This document shows positions 44,788 through 54,191 of a stretch of 64,000 nucleotides of DNA, piece after piece; within the stretch, counting starts at the first letter, position 1, and every line of letters begins with the position of its first letter. Source of the DNA: Pectobacterium carotovorum (GTDB taxonomy: Bacteria > Pseudomonadota > Gammaproteobacteria > Enterobacterales > Enterobacteriaceae); the NCBI RefSeq assembly GCF_900129615.1, contig NZ_FQWI01000009.1, positions 124,001 to 188,000 of the forward strand, read 5' to 3'. Both the position numbers and the translations under genes were made by a program. The notes below the pieces were generated by a model. That model was not told where the DNA came from, made no database searches, and saw nothing but the letters and a program-made list of their open reading frames with translations.

Positions 44788-45318
44788 TTAAAGGAATTTC
44801 TTGTATTTTTCTTTTAGCGAATGATATATATTAGGATTATAGTTAAAAAAAATATTGATATCATCTTCATCTATGATTTTTGCACCTGATTTTTTATGGA
44901 AATCAATAACCAACGAGTTTTTCTTGTCAACAAAAAAATGGGAAGATGAAAATTTCAAATGTTCAAAACCAATTTTATATACCAGAAGTGCACTTTCTAT
45001 AGCTGAAGATGGTGTTTTATTTTCATTTATAATCCAACTACCCCAACAAAAAGAGTTATCCTTCTCTATAAAGTCATATAATCTGACAGTTCCTATAGGA
45101 ATCCCATTGTCTTTACGACTGATTATATAATAAAACTCCTTTCCCTTAAGTTCTCTTTTCTTGTAGTCTTCTAGCCATTTTCTCTGGTCTTCGACTTTAC
45201 CAGAGAAGGTCGATATATATTTATTCAGTTTTTCATTAACGCGTAAACTAAAAATAAACTCAGAGTCCGATAAAGTTGCTAGTGAAAAACTTATTGTTTT
45301 ACCTTGTATATTAGACAT
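44788..45318 (-). CDS. GNAT-family acyltransferase, probable sugar N-acyltransferase
   Basis: A 176-residue protein with the GNAT layout: SLRVNEKLNKYIS near the start, FYYIISRKDNGIPIGTVRLYD (the central strand and acetyl-CoA loop region) and the HFFVDKKNSLVIDFHKKSGA segment typical of GNAT sugar acyltransferases. It overlaps the ketoisomerase gene by 8 bases and probably acylates the amino group of the 3-amino-sugar. Known Fuc3N and Qui3N pathways use left-handed beta-helix enzymes here, so this is a different type. ATG 45318 was chosen over GTG 45321. Confidence 0.72.
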   Translation of the reverse strand: MSNIQGKTISFSLATLSDSEFIFSLRVNEKLNKYISTFSGKVEDQRKWLEDYKKRELKGKEFYYIISRKDNGIPIGTVRLYDFIEKDNSFCWGSWIINENKTPSSAIESALLVYKIGFEHLKFSSSHFFVDKKNSLVIDFHKKSGAKIIDEDDINIFFNYNPNIYHSLKEKYKKFL

Positions 45319-45718
45319 CACCTTTTCTTACTCCGGATTTGAATTTGTTATATTCTCTAATATAGTCCGCTTCATCATAAGGCTGGTCAGCTAATACCAT
45401 CAGAACGCAATCCTCGGAGAAATCATACATTTCATGCCAGAAGTGTGGCTCAATAACAATTCCTTGAGCTGGATTATCCAATATTAATTCAACTTTCTCA
45501 TTACCATCATCTAATAAAAATCGGCATGATCCACGAACTGAAATAGCAACCTGCCTTAAGGTTTTATGAGCATGAAAGCCTCTGCGGACACCTTCTTTAG
45601 TTTTAAATAAATAATATACACGTTTAATGTCAAATGGGATGTTTTTACCTTGCTCTAGAGCAACTAACGCGCCACGCTCGTCACCGTGCGTTTGTAACTG
45701 TATAATTTTTACTTGCAT
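45311..45718 (-). CDS. dTDP-4-keto-6-deoxyglucose 3,4-ketoisomerase, FdtA/QdtA type
   Basis: A 135-residue cupin enzyme. GDERGALVALEQGKNIPFD, RGFHAHKTLRQ and HFWHEMYDF are the hallmark segments of the FdtA/QdtA/WxcM family. It moves the keto group of dTDP-4-keto-6-deoxyglucose from C4 to C3, giving the substrate for the aminotransferase. FdtA and QdtA differ in the product's C4 configuration; sequence alone does not decide this here. It is the first of three genes for this sugar. Confidence 0.9.
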   Translation of the reverse strand: MQVKIIQLQTHGDERGALVALEQGKNIPFDIKRVYYLFKTKEGVRRGFHAHKTLRQVAISVRGSCRFLLDDGNEKVELILDNPAQGIVIEPHFWHEMYDFSEDCVLMVLADQPYDEADYIREYNKFKSGVRKGDV

Positions 45719-45768
45719 AAATATACTCCATTACTCTTTTATGATTATGGAAATATGGAAACTATTCA

Positions 45769-47241
45769 TTAATTCTTTAAGTGGTCATGAATGAAGTATT
45801 TCTTCAATACTGTTGCCAGTATTTTTTTTGTTTTTATCTTGATTAGACTAGTAATAAAATTCACAACGCCTAGGTTAGTTAAACAGATTATTTTCATTCG
45901 ATCAAATTTCTTAAATGATTTTGGTATGGTCTTTATCCTCTTTTCCTCTAGGAAATGGATATCCCCCGACCAAGGTATATATTTAGCACAAAGATTTTCG
46001 GCGTATATATTGTTGTAAATTGCATCATTAAATCTTTTCTTCACAGTGGCTATTGAGTGTATTTCCTGTGCCATTGAATCTATTTTTTGAATTTCTTCTT
46101 TTGTTTTTTTTATGGAAAAAATATTATCAATGTTTTTCTCTTTAAATAATTCAATTGGAGAATATCCTTGTATAGGACTTACAACCCCAGCGCATATCTT
46201 ATGGGAAAAGTATTGTTCGGAAAAGGCTGTCCCGCCAGGAAGCGGGTGACTATCTATATATACTGATGCACCTTTTGTTATTTTTAGATAGTTTTCATAT
46301 GAGACATTTTCAATTAATTTTATATTCCCCCTATGTTTTATTTTTTCTATTATCCACCAAGGATCTTTTTTAATGTCACAACCGATGATATAAAATTTGG
46401 ATGTTGGATAATTTTTTATAATTTTATGAATAAGTGGTTTAAATGATTCTTCTTTTACTTTGTTATATTTGTATGATGCGGCTGACGTGAAAAAAATGTC
46501 TCCATCTTTGATATTCCGATATGCATTATGCTGTCCTGAATATGATGAAACGCTCTCGATAGGTATACCTAAAAAGGATTTCTTAGCTGTTAACCTTCGT
46601 AATGAATCTACTCTTCTTCCGAATTCACTAATTTCAAACCAAATATCAGCTATACTCGATCCATAACTGAAAGTGTGGTCGGCATGATTGACAAAAAAGA
46701 ACTTAATTCCACTATTAACTTTTTTTACTAGTGAACATGCGATTACTGCATGTATGTCATCTGGGTGTATATTTAAAATAACGTTTTTATAGCGAATTAT
46801 TTTTTTCGCTAATTCAAAAATTCTATTTGTATCATCAGGGAATAATATTTCAGAACACAAAAAAACCTCATCAAAAAAGCCATTCATTCTAATAATTATG
46901 TCATCATTTACATTTCTAGTTACTAATAAGTCTGGTTTTTTTTCTAAAAATGAAGATAGCCGTTCCATCAAGCGTGTATGCCCCCCCGTAAAATAAGGTT
47001 GAGATACAATAAATAGCTCACCTTCTTGATCGGTTATAGACAGTTGATCAATTTCTTTAGAGCACATACTTTGTATATATTTTTCAGACAATGATTCTTC
47101 AAAGTCATATAATTCATATACACCGACGTTATTATCCCATAATAAATTACCAAGACGTTGTGATTTTTGTAACGAGATATTCAATGATTTGCTTTTAGTA
47201 ATATCATTGATTATTTTTTTTATAAAATTATTTTTTCTCAT
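45769..47241 (-). CDS. Unrecognised 490-residue protein, possible GT-B glycosyltransferase
   Basis: I recognise no family with certainty. FIVSQPYFTGGHTRLMERLSSFL near residue 75 resembles a GT-B donor-side loop. A later GCDIKKDPWWIIEKIKHRG and YIDSHPLPGGTAFSEQYF (about 335-360) resemble the acceptor end of such enzymes. Lysine-rich ends suggest membrane attachment. Start chosen at ATG 47241 because AAAGGA lies 6 bases upstream; an ATG 7 codons earlier (47262) has none. Very AT-rich, so it was probably acquired; the FdtA gene follows after 50 bases. Confidence 0.6.
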   Translation of the reverse strand: MRKNNFIKKIINDITKSKSLNISLQKSQRLGNLLWDNNVGVYELYDFEESLSEKYIQSMCSKEIDQLSITDQEGELFIVSQPYFTGGHTRLMERLSSFLEKKPDLLVTRNVNDDIIIRMNGFFDEVFLCSEILFPDDTNRIFELAKKIIRYKNVILNIHPDDIHAVIACSLVKKVNSGIKFFFVNHADHTFSYGSSIADIWFEISEFGRRVDSLRRLTAKKSFLGIPIESVSSYSGQHNAYRNIKDGDIFFTSAASYKYNKVKEESFKPLIHKIIKNYPTSKFYIIGCDIKKDPWWIIEKIKHRGNIKLIENVSYENYLKITKGASVYIDSHPLPGGTAFSEQYFSHKICAGVVSPIQGYSPIELFKEKNIDNIFSIKKTKEEIQKIDSMAQEIHSIATVKKRFNDAIYNNIYAENLCAKYIPWSGDIHFLEEKRIKTIPKSFKKFDRMKIICLTNLGVVNFITSLIKIKTKKILATVLKKYFIHDHLKN

Positions 47242-47895
47242 TAGGATCCTTTCGGGAATCATCTGTAATCAGGAATAACCGTAATGTGCTCATTCATTTT
47301 TCTACTGGCCTATCCTCGGGAAAATAAAAACACACTAAGTGAGTTTCTTTTTTTCAAATTACTTCAGGTGAGATAACCGTAGGTACAGTGACGGCGCTAG
47401 CCGGATATTATCCAGTACCAGACTGGTGTAGTAATGGTGCTGATATGCATGATTTTTATCGTGGGATTGCTGAATGCATTTACATACCAGCAATCTTTCT
47501 TCAACAGCGAATAATGCTATTATTGACATAGCTTATGTCTAAATAGCTTTGCATAATATCGCTACATTTGTTGAAGGAGGCACGCCCCCTGCTCTGGCCT
47601 CGTCAGATGAGAAGTGAAGCATCAATGTGCGAAGTTATTTAGTTAGTGGACTAATAGTTGATAATAATGCATAATTTGAGTGAAATCCCTTGGTTTTATT
47701 CTGACAATGATTTTTTTTTGCTATTCCTCGGTCAGCCCATCATTATTAATGATAAAATATAATCATCCTAATGCAGATTTCAGTTATTTCCCCTTTTTAA
47801 AATAGATAATACGATAACTATTCTTATCTTAGGTTATTCTATCGCTATTTTATTATTTTAATCATGTACCACGTATAGATATGGCTAAGAGTTTT
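47242..47895. other. Long AT-rich gap without a recognised gene
   Basis: About 650 bases separate two glycosyltransferase genes. A rightward open stretch at about 47350-47531 (containing NGADMHDFYRGIAE) has no ribosome site and no family I know, and may be the remains of a lost or inserted gene. The remainder is AT-rich. A promoter for the FdtA cluster may lie here. Confidence 0.4.
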
Positions 47896-48798
47896 TTATG
47901 TTCTGTGTGTTGGAGTGATATCTTTATTTATTGTTATTCTTGATCTCGGATGAGTATTATCCATTGAAAATAATATCAAATTTTTTGCAGTAGAGAAATC
48001 AATTTTTGTTCGTAAAAAATCTCTTAAATAGATATAAATTGTGCTTGCTTTTGCTTTTTTTTGATATTCATTTCTTATAAAAGATTGAAAATAAAACATT
48101 TCCATTACTCTGAACTTGCTTTTATTTTCTTCTGAATTAAACATTGCAAATGAATGATGGATCTTGTTTGTACAATAAATTTCTAGATGGTGTCCATTTT
48201 CTTTCATAATATTGATTGTTCTGAATAGATCGCTATCTATACCATAAAAGGCTAACCTCTCTTCAAATACATAGCGTCTATAATTCTTTATTTTATTTAT
48301 TCCTTTTCGTGATATAGCGAGACCCGACATAACTGAATCTATTTTCATGTTCACTTTTCCCTCAGGAATCATGACATTTACATCACCATAAAAATGTGGG
48401 TCTGTTTGGGCTAGAATGCCATTTTTTTCTGCAATAATAATAGGGGTAATAATATCCTCATTTATATGAGGAGATATTTTTGTATAATAATCTGCTGGTA
48501 GCATTGAGTCCTGATCTAACAGAGTGATAAAATCGAAATCCTCATTATCAATGAAAAAGTTATAGATTTTTGATAAGGCAATATTTCTTATATCTTGATA
48601 TATTTTTGCATTTATCCCTTTTTCTTTACAAGAGGACAGAAATATTTTTATGTCCTCTTCATCCAAAAATTCCGGACCATTGTTCCATACTAAGATAGTT
48701 ATATCTATTTGCTCTTTTTGGCATGCTAATAAGGAGGTTAACGTATCTGATTTTATTAGTGTCGAGTTATAGATTACGACAACAGAGGAAATTTTCAT
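47896..48798 (-). CDS. Family 2 glycosyltransferase (rhamnosyltransferase-like)
   Basis: A 300-residue GT-A enzyme that begins MKISSVVVIYNS and has NIALSKIYNFFI and LLDQDSMLP, where DQDS is the divalent-metal motif typical of rhamnosyltransferase-like GT2 enzymes. Start chosen at ATG 48798 so the protein begins at the first strand; an ATG 18 bases upstream is also in frame. It is AT-rich and last in the set transcribed from the JUMPstart side, so an outer core sugar transfer is likely. Confidence 0.78.
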   Translation of the reverse strand: MKISSVVVIYNSTLIKSDTLTSLLACQKEQIDITILVWNNGPEFLDEEDIKIFLSSCKEKGINAKIYQDIRNIALSKIYNFFIDNEDFDFITLLDQDSMLPADYYTKISPHINEDIITPIIIAEKNGILAQTDPHFYGDVNVMIPEGKVNMKIDSVMSGLAISRKGINKIKNYRRYVFEERLAFYGIDSDLFRTINIMKENGHHLEIYCTNKIHHSFAMFNSEENKSKFRVMEMFYFQSFIRNEYQKKAKASTIYIYLRDFLRTKIDFSTAKNLILFSMDNTHPRSRITINKDITPTHRT

Positions 48799-48883
48799 TA
48801 CATTTTCCGAAAACATTATCTCTATATAATGTTTATATATTTCAAGAAAGAATTATCTTCCACTAAATAGTGAATTATGTGAG

Positions 48884-49669
48884 TTACTTAGGTGTTTTTA
48901 CATCATCGTTTACTTCTTTATATGACCATAACTCAGCATACTTATTAAAGGTATACTGAGCGTTGACTATAGCGAGCAATAATCCTTGTTTTCCATCTAA
49001 AAATCCGGCTTTTAGTATTAATGTTTTAATAAAGGAGAACATTGTATGAGAAAAAATAGAAACATAGCTGCAATGCTTCCCCTTGGCGTGACGCTCTTTC
49101 GCCCAGTCAGATGCATAACGCAATTGTTTTTTTTGAAACTCTGAAAAATCACGACAGGTTAAATGTAATAGATCACCCATTAATGATTTAACAGCAGCGT
49201 TGCCATAGATTAATGATTCATGAACTTGATTATCATTATAATGATAATGATGGTTAGCATAGAAGCGGAGGACTTTATCTGGATACCAACCGCTATGCTT
49301 CATAAAACGACCGAGGAAAAGGTTTCGTCTTGCACATGCATAAACAGTATCGGTAATTATATCTGGCTTTTTTAGTATTGTTTCAACGGAAGAGCGTAAT
49401 TCTTTTGTCATTCTTTCATCGGCATCAATGAAGAAAATATAATCACCGCTGGCATGGGTCTGAGCTCTTTGTCTTTGTTTGCCATACCCTAGCCAGTTAT
49501 CGTAGTGATAAATTTTTGCTCCATATTTTTGTGCAATTTCAATTGTATTATCGCTACTGCCAGAGTCGACAATTATTATTTCATCTGCCCATGAAATAGA
49601 TTCTAAACATTCTTGAATGAGTTCTTCTTCATTTTTTGTTATAATGAGAACCGATAACGTTTTTCGCAT
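48884..49669 (-). CDS. waaE: Lipopolysaccharide core beta-1,4-glucosyltransferase
   Basis: A 261-residue GT2 enzyme of the WaaE/KdtX type. LSVLIITKNEEELIQECL, DSGSSDNT, the metal motif FIDADERM (about 80) and GYGKQRQRA are conserved features. WaaE adds glucose to the first heptose in Klebsiella, Serratia and related core structures, rather than E. coli K-12 types. Its presence points to a Klebsiella/Serratia-like inner core. It follows the GT8 genes in the operon. Confidence 0.88.
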   Translation of the reverse strand: MRKTLSVLIITKNEEELIQECLESISWADEIIIVDSGSSDNTIEIAQKYGAKIYHYDNWLGYGKQRQRAQTHASGDYIFFIDADERMTKELRSSVETILKKPDIITDTVYACARRNLFLGRFMKHSGWYPDKVLRFYANHHYHYNDNQVHESLIYGNAAVKSLMGDLLHLTCRDFSEFQKKQLRYASDWAKERHAKGKHCSYVSIFSHTMFSFIKTLILKAGFLDGKQGLLLAIVNAQYTFNKYAELWSYKEVNDDVKTPK

Positions 49670-49775
49670 ACCTATTTCCCCGCTCAGTTTCTACTGAATT
49701 ATATGTGTCAGGTTGAATTCGAAAGTAATGCCCTATATTTATTTTAGGGAACAGGATGTGAAAATTTTTTCAGAA

Positions 49776-50798
49776 TTAATTTTTTTGGGGGGAAGAGGTT
49801 AAATATTTTTTTATACTGTATTTTAAGGCACAGATTAATCCAGAGATATACTTCCCTTTTTTCAACAAATGCTTATATTTTTTCTTCATTTCTACGAATG
49901 TGTCAGCATCTTTCAGATCCCTAACTGACCAGGGTGACTCTTGCTGAGCGTGTTGAAAGTATGATGTTGATGGATAGTTTGCCCATTTGTGCCAAGGCTT
50001 AGTTACACCAGTATAGTGTATGAGAATAGTAGTGTTCTTTATGATTTCTTTATATTTTTGATGACTTGGATCTTTCAATTCATTTTTTATAGAATAAATA
50101 GTATTATATTCTCTGGGAAGGAAGGTTACGTTATCATGCAACAATATATTCATGACATCTTGATCTGGATATTGAATTGATTCCTCACCACTTCTTAATT
50201 TATCAAATATCTTTTGTGTTAAATCCAATTCATTCCAGATAGTTAAATTTACGAATAAAACGCCAGAGTTAAAATATTTCCCTTCTAAGGCGGGCATCTT
50301 TAATCGATTTGCTGATTTTTTTTGTGTTTCAGGTAAATCACGAATTACGGCCGCAACATGTGGTGCTATATTCAGTTTGTGAAGCTGTGCTAAAGAACCT
50401 TTACACATCACATCGGCATCAAGATAGAGGAGATTTAATGTTTTGTCTGAAAGGTGGGAAAAGGCTAATAACCTGAAATACATAGCATGTGACCAAATAT
50501 CAGTACAAGGCAATGTTTTTAACATTTCAGAATTTATTTTATATAAGACTATTTTAGTTCTAAATTTTTCCGAAAGAATATTTAATTTTTTAATAAACTC
50601 ATCATCAAAATCATCAGAAAAAACATGGAATGTAAAAGCGATGTCATTATTGATTAGAATTGATGCTATTGATATTCCACAACCAATAGCATAATTTTTA
50701 TCTATACCATAAGCAACGTTTAGCGTGTCATTATCGGCGATTGGCTGATGTCTATTTTCGAAAACTGAAAGAACATCAATATGCGATGAAAAGATCAT
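49776..50798 (-). CDS. Family 8 LPS glycosyltransferase (first in tandem, WaaO/WaaJ-like)
   Basis: A 340-residue retaining GT8 enzyme: LNVAYGIDKNYAIGCGISIASI at about residue 27, metal motif LYLDADVMCKG, FNSGVLFVNL and YPDQDVMNILL. These match E. coli WaaO/WaaJ-type core transferases. C-terminal lysines and aromatic residues suggest membrane contact. It is a paralogue of the next gene upstream in the transcript, indicating duplication and probably different sugar linkages. Confidence 0.87.
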   Translation of the reverse strand: MIFSSHIDVLSVFENRHQPIADNDTLNVAYGIDKNYAIGCGISIASILINNDIAFTFHVFSDDFDDEFIKKLNILSEKFRTKIVLYKINSEMLKTLPCTDIWSHAMYFRLLAFSHLSDKTLNLLYLDADVMCKGSLAQLHKLNIAPHVAAVIRDLPETQKKSANRLKMPALEGKYFNSGVLFVNLTIWNELDLTQKIFDKLRSGEESIQYPDQDVMNILLHDNVTFLPREYNTIYSIKNELKDPSHQKYKEIIKNTTILIHYTGVTKPWHKWANYPSTSYFQHAQQESPWSVRDLKDADTFVEMKKKYKHLLKKGKYISGLICALKYSIKKYLTSSPQKN

Positions 50799-50850
50799 TA
50801 CATCACCTTAAAAGAAGAAAAATTTAGTGTTTGGACTTTAGAGTTCGTTT

Positions 50851-51861
50851 TTAAAATGCTTTTTTATAAAAATATTTTAAGTAGCTAATTGTGCCAGAAA
50901 TAAATTGGCTGTTATGAAACTGATGTTTAGCACAGTATCGCATATTACTTGCTGTCACAGCGTCTAAGAGAGGCTCATTTCTCCATGGCGAATTGTCTTT
51001 GGCTTTTAAAAAATATTTTGTACAAGTGTAATTGGCCGCCCATTTATGCCATGGCTTAGTTGGGCCGATATAATGAATAAAAACAGTCTCTGTGGAGATA
51101 GGCGTTGGTGCAGATTCACCGTTACTATATTTTAATTCATAATTAATACTAAACTGGGTGTTGTATTTATTGTTAAGTTGGTGAAAATTTCCTGCCAAAA
51201 GTATATTTAAAACATCCTGATCAGGATGGGTAATGACTTTCTTCATCTCTGGATCGATCAAAAAACGCATGCTGTTTTCTGTTACAGATGCCTGATGCCA
51301 ATTATTGATTTCGATTAACAAAACGCCGGAATTAAAGTAGCCATTGCTGAGTTCAGGATGTTGAAGTTTTTGTGCACGGTTTTCCCACCAACTGCTATCA
51401 CCATCTAAAACAGCAGCGGCAATATGGCTACTAATATCTAATTTTATTAATTCTTGCAATGAGCCATTACATATAATGTCCGCATCAAGGTAGAGAACTC
51501 TATCGAGTATCTGATAGAAATAGTCGGCAATAATAAAGCGGAAATAAATGGCATAGCTCCAGAGTTTTGTTTCTGGTAACGTTTTTAACCAAGTGCAATC
51601 AACGATATAAATGTTAATAGTTGTATTGTATTGCTCTGCCATCTCTTGAAATCTGGCTTTATCACCATCACTGAGTTTGTCGGTAAACACGTGAAAGGAT
51701 AAACCGTAATCCGGATTTTTTAATAAAATAGATGCGATAGCGATGGCGCAGCCATAAATGAATTTTTCATCCGTGCCAAAGGCTATGTCTAACTCGGCAT
51801 CTTTTTTAGAATAGGAGAATGAGTGTACAGTTTTTATGACTTTTTCTTTGTCAAAGTACAT
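50851..51861 (-). CDS. Family 8 LPS glycosyltransferase (WaaO/WaaI-like)
   Basis: A 336-residue GT8 enzyme with DIAFGTDEKFIYGCAIAIASILL, metal motif LYLDADIICNG, FNSGVLLIEINNW, HPDQDVLNILL and PTKPWHKW. Like E. coli WaaO and WaaI, it should transfer hexose in the outer core. It directly follows waaG in the transcript, which fits adding the second outer-core sugar. Sequence does not decide between galactose and glucose. Confidence 0.88.
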   Translation of the reverse strand: MYFDKEKVIKTVHSFSYSKKDAELDIAFGTDEKFIYGCAIAIASILLKNPDYGLSFHVFTDKLSDGDKARFQEMAEQYNTTINIYIVDCTWLKTLPETKLWSYAIYFRFIIADYFYQILDRVLYLDADIICNGSLQELIKLDISSHIAAAVLDGDSSWWENRAQKLQHPELSNGYFNSGVLLIEINNWHQASVTENSMRFLIDPEMKKVITHPDQDVLNILLAGNFHQLNNKYNTQFSINYELKYSNGESAPTPISTETVFIHYIGPTKPWHKWAANYTCTKYFLKAKDNSPWRNEPLLDAVTASNMRYCAKHQFHNSQFISGTISYLKYFYKKAF

Positions 51862-51938
51862 GTGCTTACCGTGTTGGATAAATAGCGGAAAGAATAACGT
51901 GTTGTAAGAAACAGGTCAGAATATGTCTTTATTTATCA

Positions 51939-53054
51939 TTATGATTCGATAATCAACTGTGCCGCCTTTTCTGGCAGACTATAAATATCTTCTGTGTCGG
52001 CAAAATGGCGGGCATTTTCTGCCCACTGTTTCAGCGTTTCTGGCTGACTGAGTGCGTGTGACAACGCGTGGTTCAGTGTTGTCTGACTAAAAGGCTCTGG
52101 GATGACCTGCCCGGCCTGCGAGCGCTCAATGTAAAAAGCATAACCGCACGCATCGGTAACGAGTATTGGCAGTCCAGCCGCGATAGCCTCAAGTAAAACG
52201 ATGCCTGCGGCTTCCTGATGAGCCGGATGAAGTAACAAGTCTGCGGCGGCCATGAAGTCAGGAATGTCGTCTCGGCCAGAGAAGAAGCGTATTTGTTTAC
52301 CGATGCCGAGCTGCTCTGCCTGTTGTTGAAACGGTTTTGGATCGTCCTGGCCGACAACCAACAGCGTTACGTGCTGACGCAGTTCCTGTGGCAGGCTGGC
52401 GATAGCGGTCAGACTACGGCCAACACCTTTACGTTTGAAGTCGGAACCGACCTGTAATAGAACAAATCCGTTTTCATCCAGATGATGCTGCTGACAGAAC
52501 TGTGAACGCGTATCTGGAGAACGCGTGCTGTACTTTCTATCCAGTGAAATACCCGGCGGTAGCATAAAAAAGCGTTCATCTTGTGTACCGTAATGCTTCT
52601 GGAAATGGGCGATTTGCCGCGGCGTCAGCATCAGCATGCGCGTGTGGCTATCTTTATCGAACACGTCTCGTTCAAGTGCTGCATATCCACGGTAGCGAGG
52701 TGTGAGTCGATAAAAGAAACCTTTTTCCTGAACGGCCTTTTCTGCCGTACATCCTTCTGCGGCATAGTAGAAGTCTAGCCCTGGCATTTTGCTAAACCCG
52801 ACAACGCGATCGACAGGGTGCTGTTGTAAATGGCGTTGTATCCAGTCGGAAAAATGGCGATGGCGCGTATGATTACCCAGTCCAGAGATGGGCACGAGAA
52901 CGATGTCGAACCCTTCAGGTTTGTCGCCTTGCCATTCGCTGGTATAAACGCGAATATCGTGACCTTGTTCCTGGCAGACTTTTGCAATGCTCAGAAAATC
53001 TCGCTGTAGCCCGCCGAAAGGGAAGTATTTATAGACGCAGAATGCGATTTTCAT
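51939..53054 (-). CDS. waaG: LPS core alpha-1,3-glucosyltransferase I
   Basis: A 371-residue GT4 enzyme closely parallel to E. coli WaaG: KYFPFGGLQRDF at the start, DRVVGFSKMPGLD, LLQVGSDFKRKGV and the donor-binding HPAHQEAAGIVLLEAIAAGLP. It adds the first outer-core glucose to heptose II. ATG overlaps the waaQ stop by 4 bases, so translation is coupled. The operon order waaQ-waaG-GT8 matches the E. coli core operon. Confidence 0.95.
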   Translation of the reverse strand: MKIAFCVYKYFPFGGLQRDFLSIAKVCQEQGHDIRVYTSEWQGDKPEGFDIVLVPISGLGNHTRHRHFSDWIQRHLQQHPVDRVVGFSKMPGLDFYYAAEGCTAEKAVQEKGFFYRLTPRYRGYAALERDVFDKDSHTRMLMLTPRQIAHFQKHYGTQDERFFMLPPGISLDRKYSTRSPDTRSQFCQQHHLDENGFVLLQVGSDFKRKGVGRSLTAIASLPQELRQHVTLLVVGQDDPKPFQQQAEQLGIGKQIRFFSGRDDIPDFMAAADLLLHPAHQEAAGIVLLEAIAAGLPILVTDACGYAFYIERSQAGQVIPEPFSQTTLNHALSHALSQPETLKQWAENARHFADTEDIYSLPEKAAQLIIES

Positions 53055-54121
53055 TTGGTGTTCTCTTCCTGCGCCTCTTGCAGCATGTCTTCTGATGCCT
53101 GGATGACCGCTTGTGCAGGAATGCAGGACAAATATTTGACCGTCTGATCGTAATTCTGTTGGGCTGGCATTTGTTGATATTCACCTGCCCAAATCTGTTT
53201 ATAGTGTTTGCACCATGGACGCCATAATTTATAGTCCGTTGGGCCGAACAGACACACTAGTGGCGTATTCAATGCGGCAGCCATATGCATTGGGGCGGAA
53301 TCCACGCCGATATACAACACGGCGTTATCAATTAGCGCAGCCAGTTCCAGAAAACTCGTTTTACCCGCAAAGGTCATATCGGGTTTATGTGTGCACTGTG
53401 AGTGAATATCGCGCACCACGTTTAAATCGTCTTCTGAAGGACCACAGGTCAAAACGACTTCTAGATTTTTGGCTTTAAGATAGTCAATGACCTGAGCGAA
53501 CTTGTCGTTGTCCCAGTATTTGTAGTATTGGCGAGTCGTGGGTTGGATGACGACGTAGCGTTGCGTTAAAAGTGTAGGGTGTTGATCAGCGATACTTTGG
53601 GCGTCTTCCTGACGATAATGCAGTGATAATGTCGAGCATATATTTGACGCTGGCAGGTTGAGCGGGGTCAGGAGATGAAGATTTTGCTCAACAATATGTG
53701 CGCCCATTGGCGGAACGCAGGCGCTGAAAAATGAACGCCAAATCTTTCCTTTCAGATTATCGCCCCGATCGAGAGCAATGCTGTGACATCCCAATGATTT
53801 TACTAATAGGGCAATGGGCCACTGGTCAGCTAAATTGACGATCAGGTCGTAATTGTTGTGCTTAAGCTCTCGCCTGACTTCTTGGAAATTACGGATCTTT
53901 TCCAAAAGCGTGCCCGTTTTTCTTTTGAGCCCATAAAGCTGATGTATCTCTGGATTGGCGGAAAGAATTGGCATCGTATCCTGGTACAGCAATACGTCGA
54001 TTTTGGCATCAGGATAGTTGGCTTTCAGCGTACTGATGAGCGGAGTGGTCAGCAGCATATCGCCATGATATCTGAGCTTCACCACGAGAATCCGGTGATA
54101 AGAGATGATGCGTTGACTCAC
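53051..54121 (-). CDS. waaQ: LPS heptosyltransferase III
   Basis: A 356-residue GT9 enzyme: VVKLRYHGDMLLTTPLI near the start, with the ADP-heptose-binding GVDSAPMHMAAAL and FGPTDYKLW segments. It adds the branching heptose to heptose II of the inner core. It is the first gene after the JUMPstart/ops element, as in E. coli. The next gene overlaps it by 4 bases. Confidence 0.94.
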   Translation of the reverse strand: MSQRIISYHRILVVKLRYHGDMLLTTPLISTLKANYPDAKIDVLLYQDTMPILSANPEIHQLYGLKRKTGTLLEKIRNFQEVRRELKHNNYDLIVNLADQWPIALLVKSLGCHSIALDRGDNLKGKIWRSFFSACVPPMGAHIVEQNLHLLTPLNLPASNICSTLSLHYRQEDAQSIADQHPTLLTQRYVVIQPTTRQYYKYWDNDKFAQVIDYLKAKNLEVVLTCGPSEDDLNVVRDIHSQCTHKPDMTFAGKTSFLELAALIDNAVLYIGVDSAPMHMAAALNTPLVCLFGPTDYKLWRPWCKHYKQIWAGEYQQMPAQQNYDQTVKYLSCIPAQAVIQASEDMLQEAQEENTK

Positions 54122-54156
54122 TCGTTTTCCTTCATGTAATCAAAGGTTATTATTTT

Positions 54157-54191
54157 ACAGGCACGCTACCGCCTTTGGCTCAACAGCTACC
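54157..54191 (-). promoter_or_regulatory. JUMPstart with ops element for RfaH, upstream of waaQ
   Basis: On the minus strand the JUMPstart runs GGTAGCTGTTGAGCC, then AAA, then GGCGGTAGCGTG (ops, 54162-54173) and CCTGT. The ops DNA pauses polymerase and recruits RfaH, which suppresses termination across long polysaccharide operons. It lies about 40 bases before the waaQ start, so the waaQ-waaG-GT8-waaE transcript should depend on RfaH. Confidence 0.93.
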
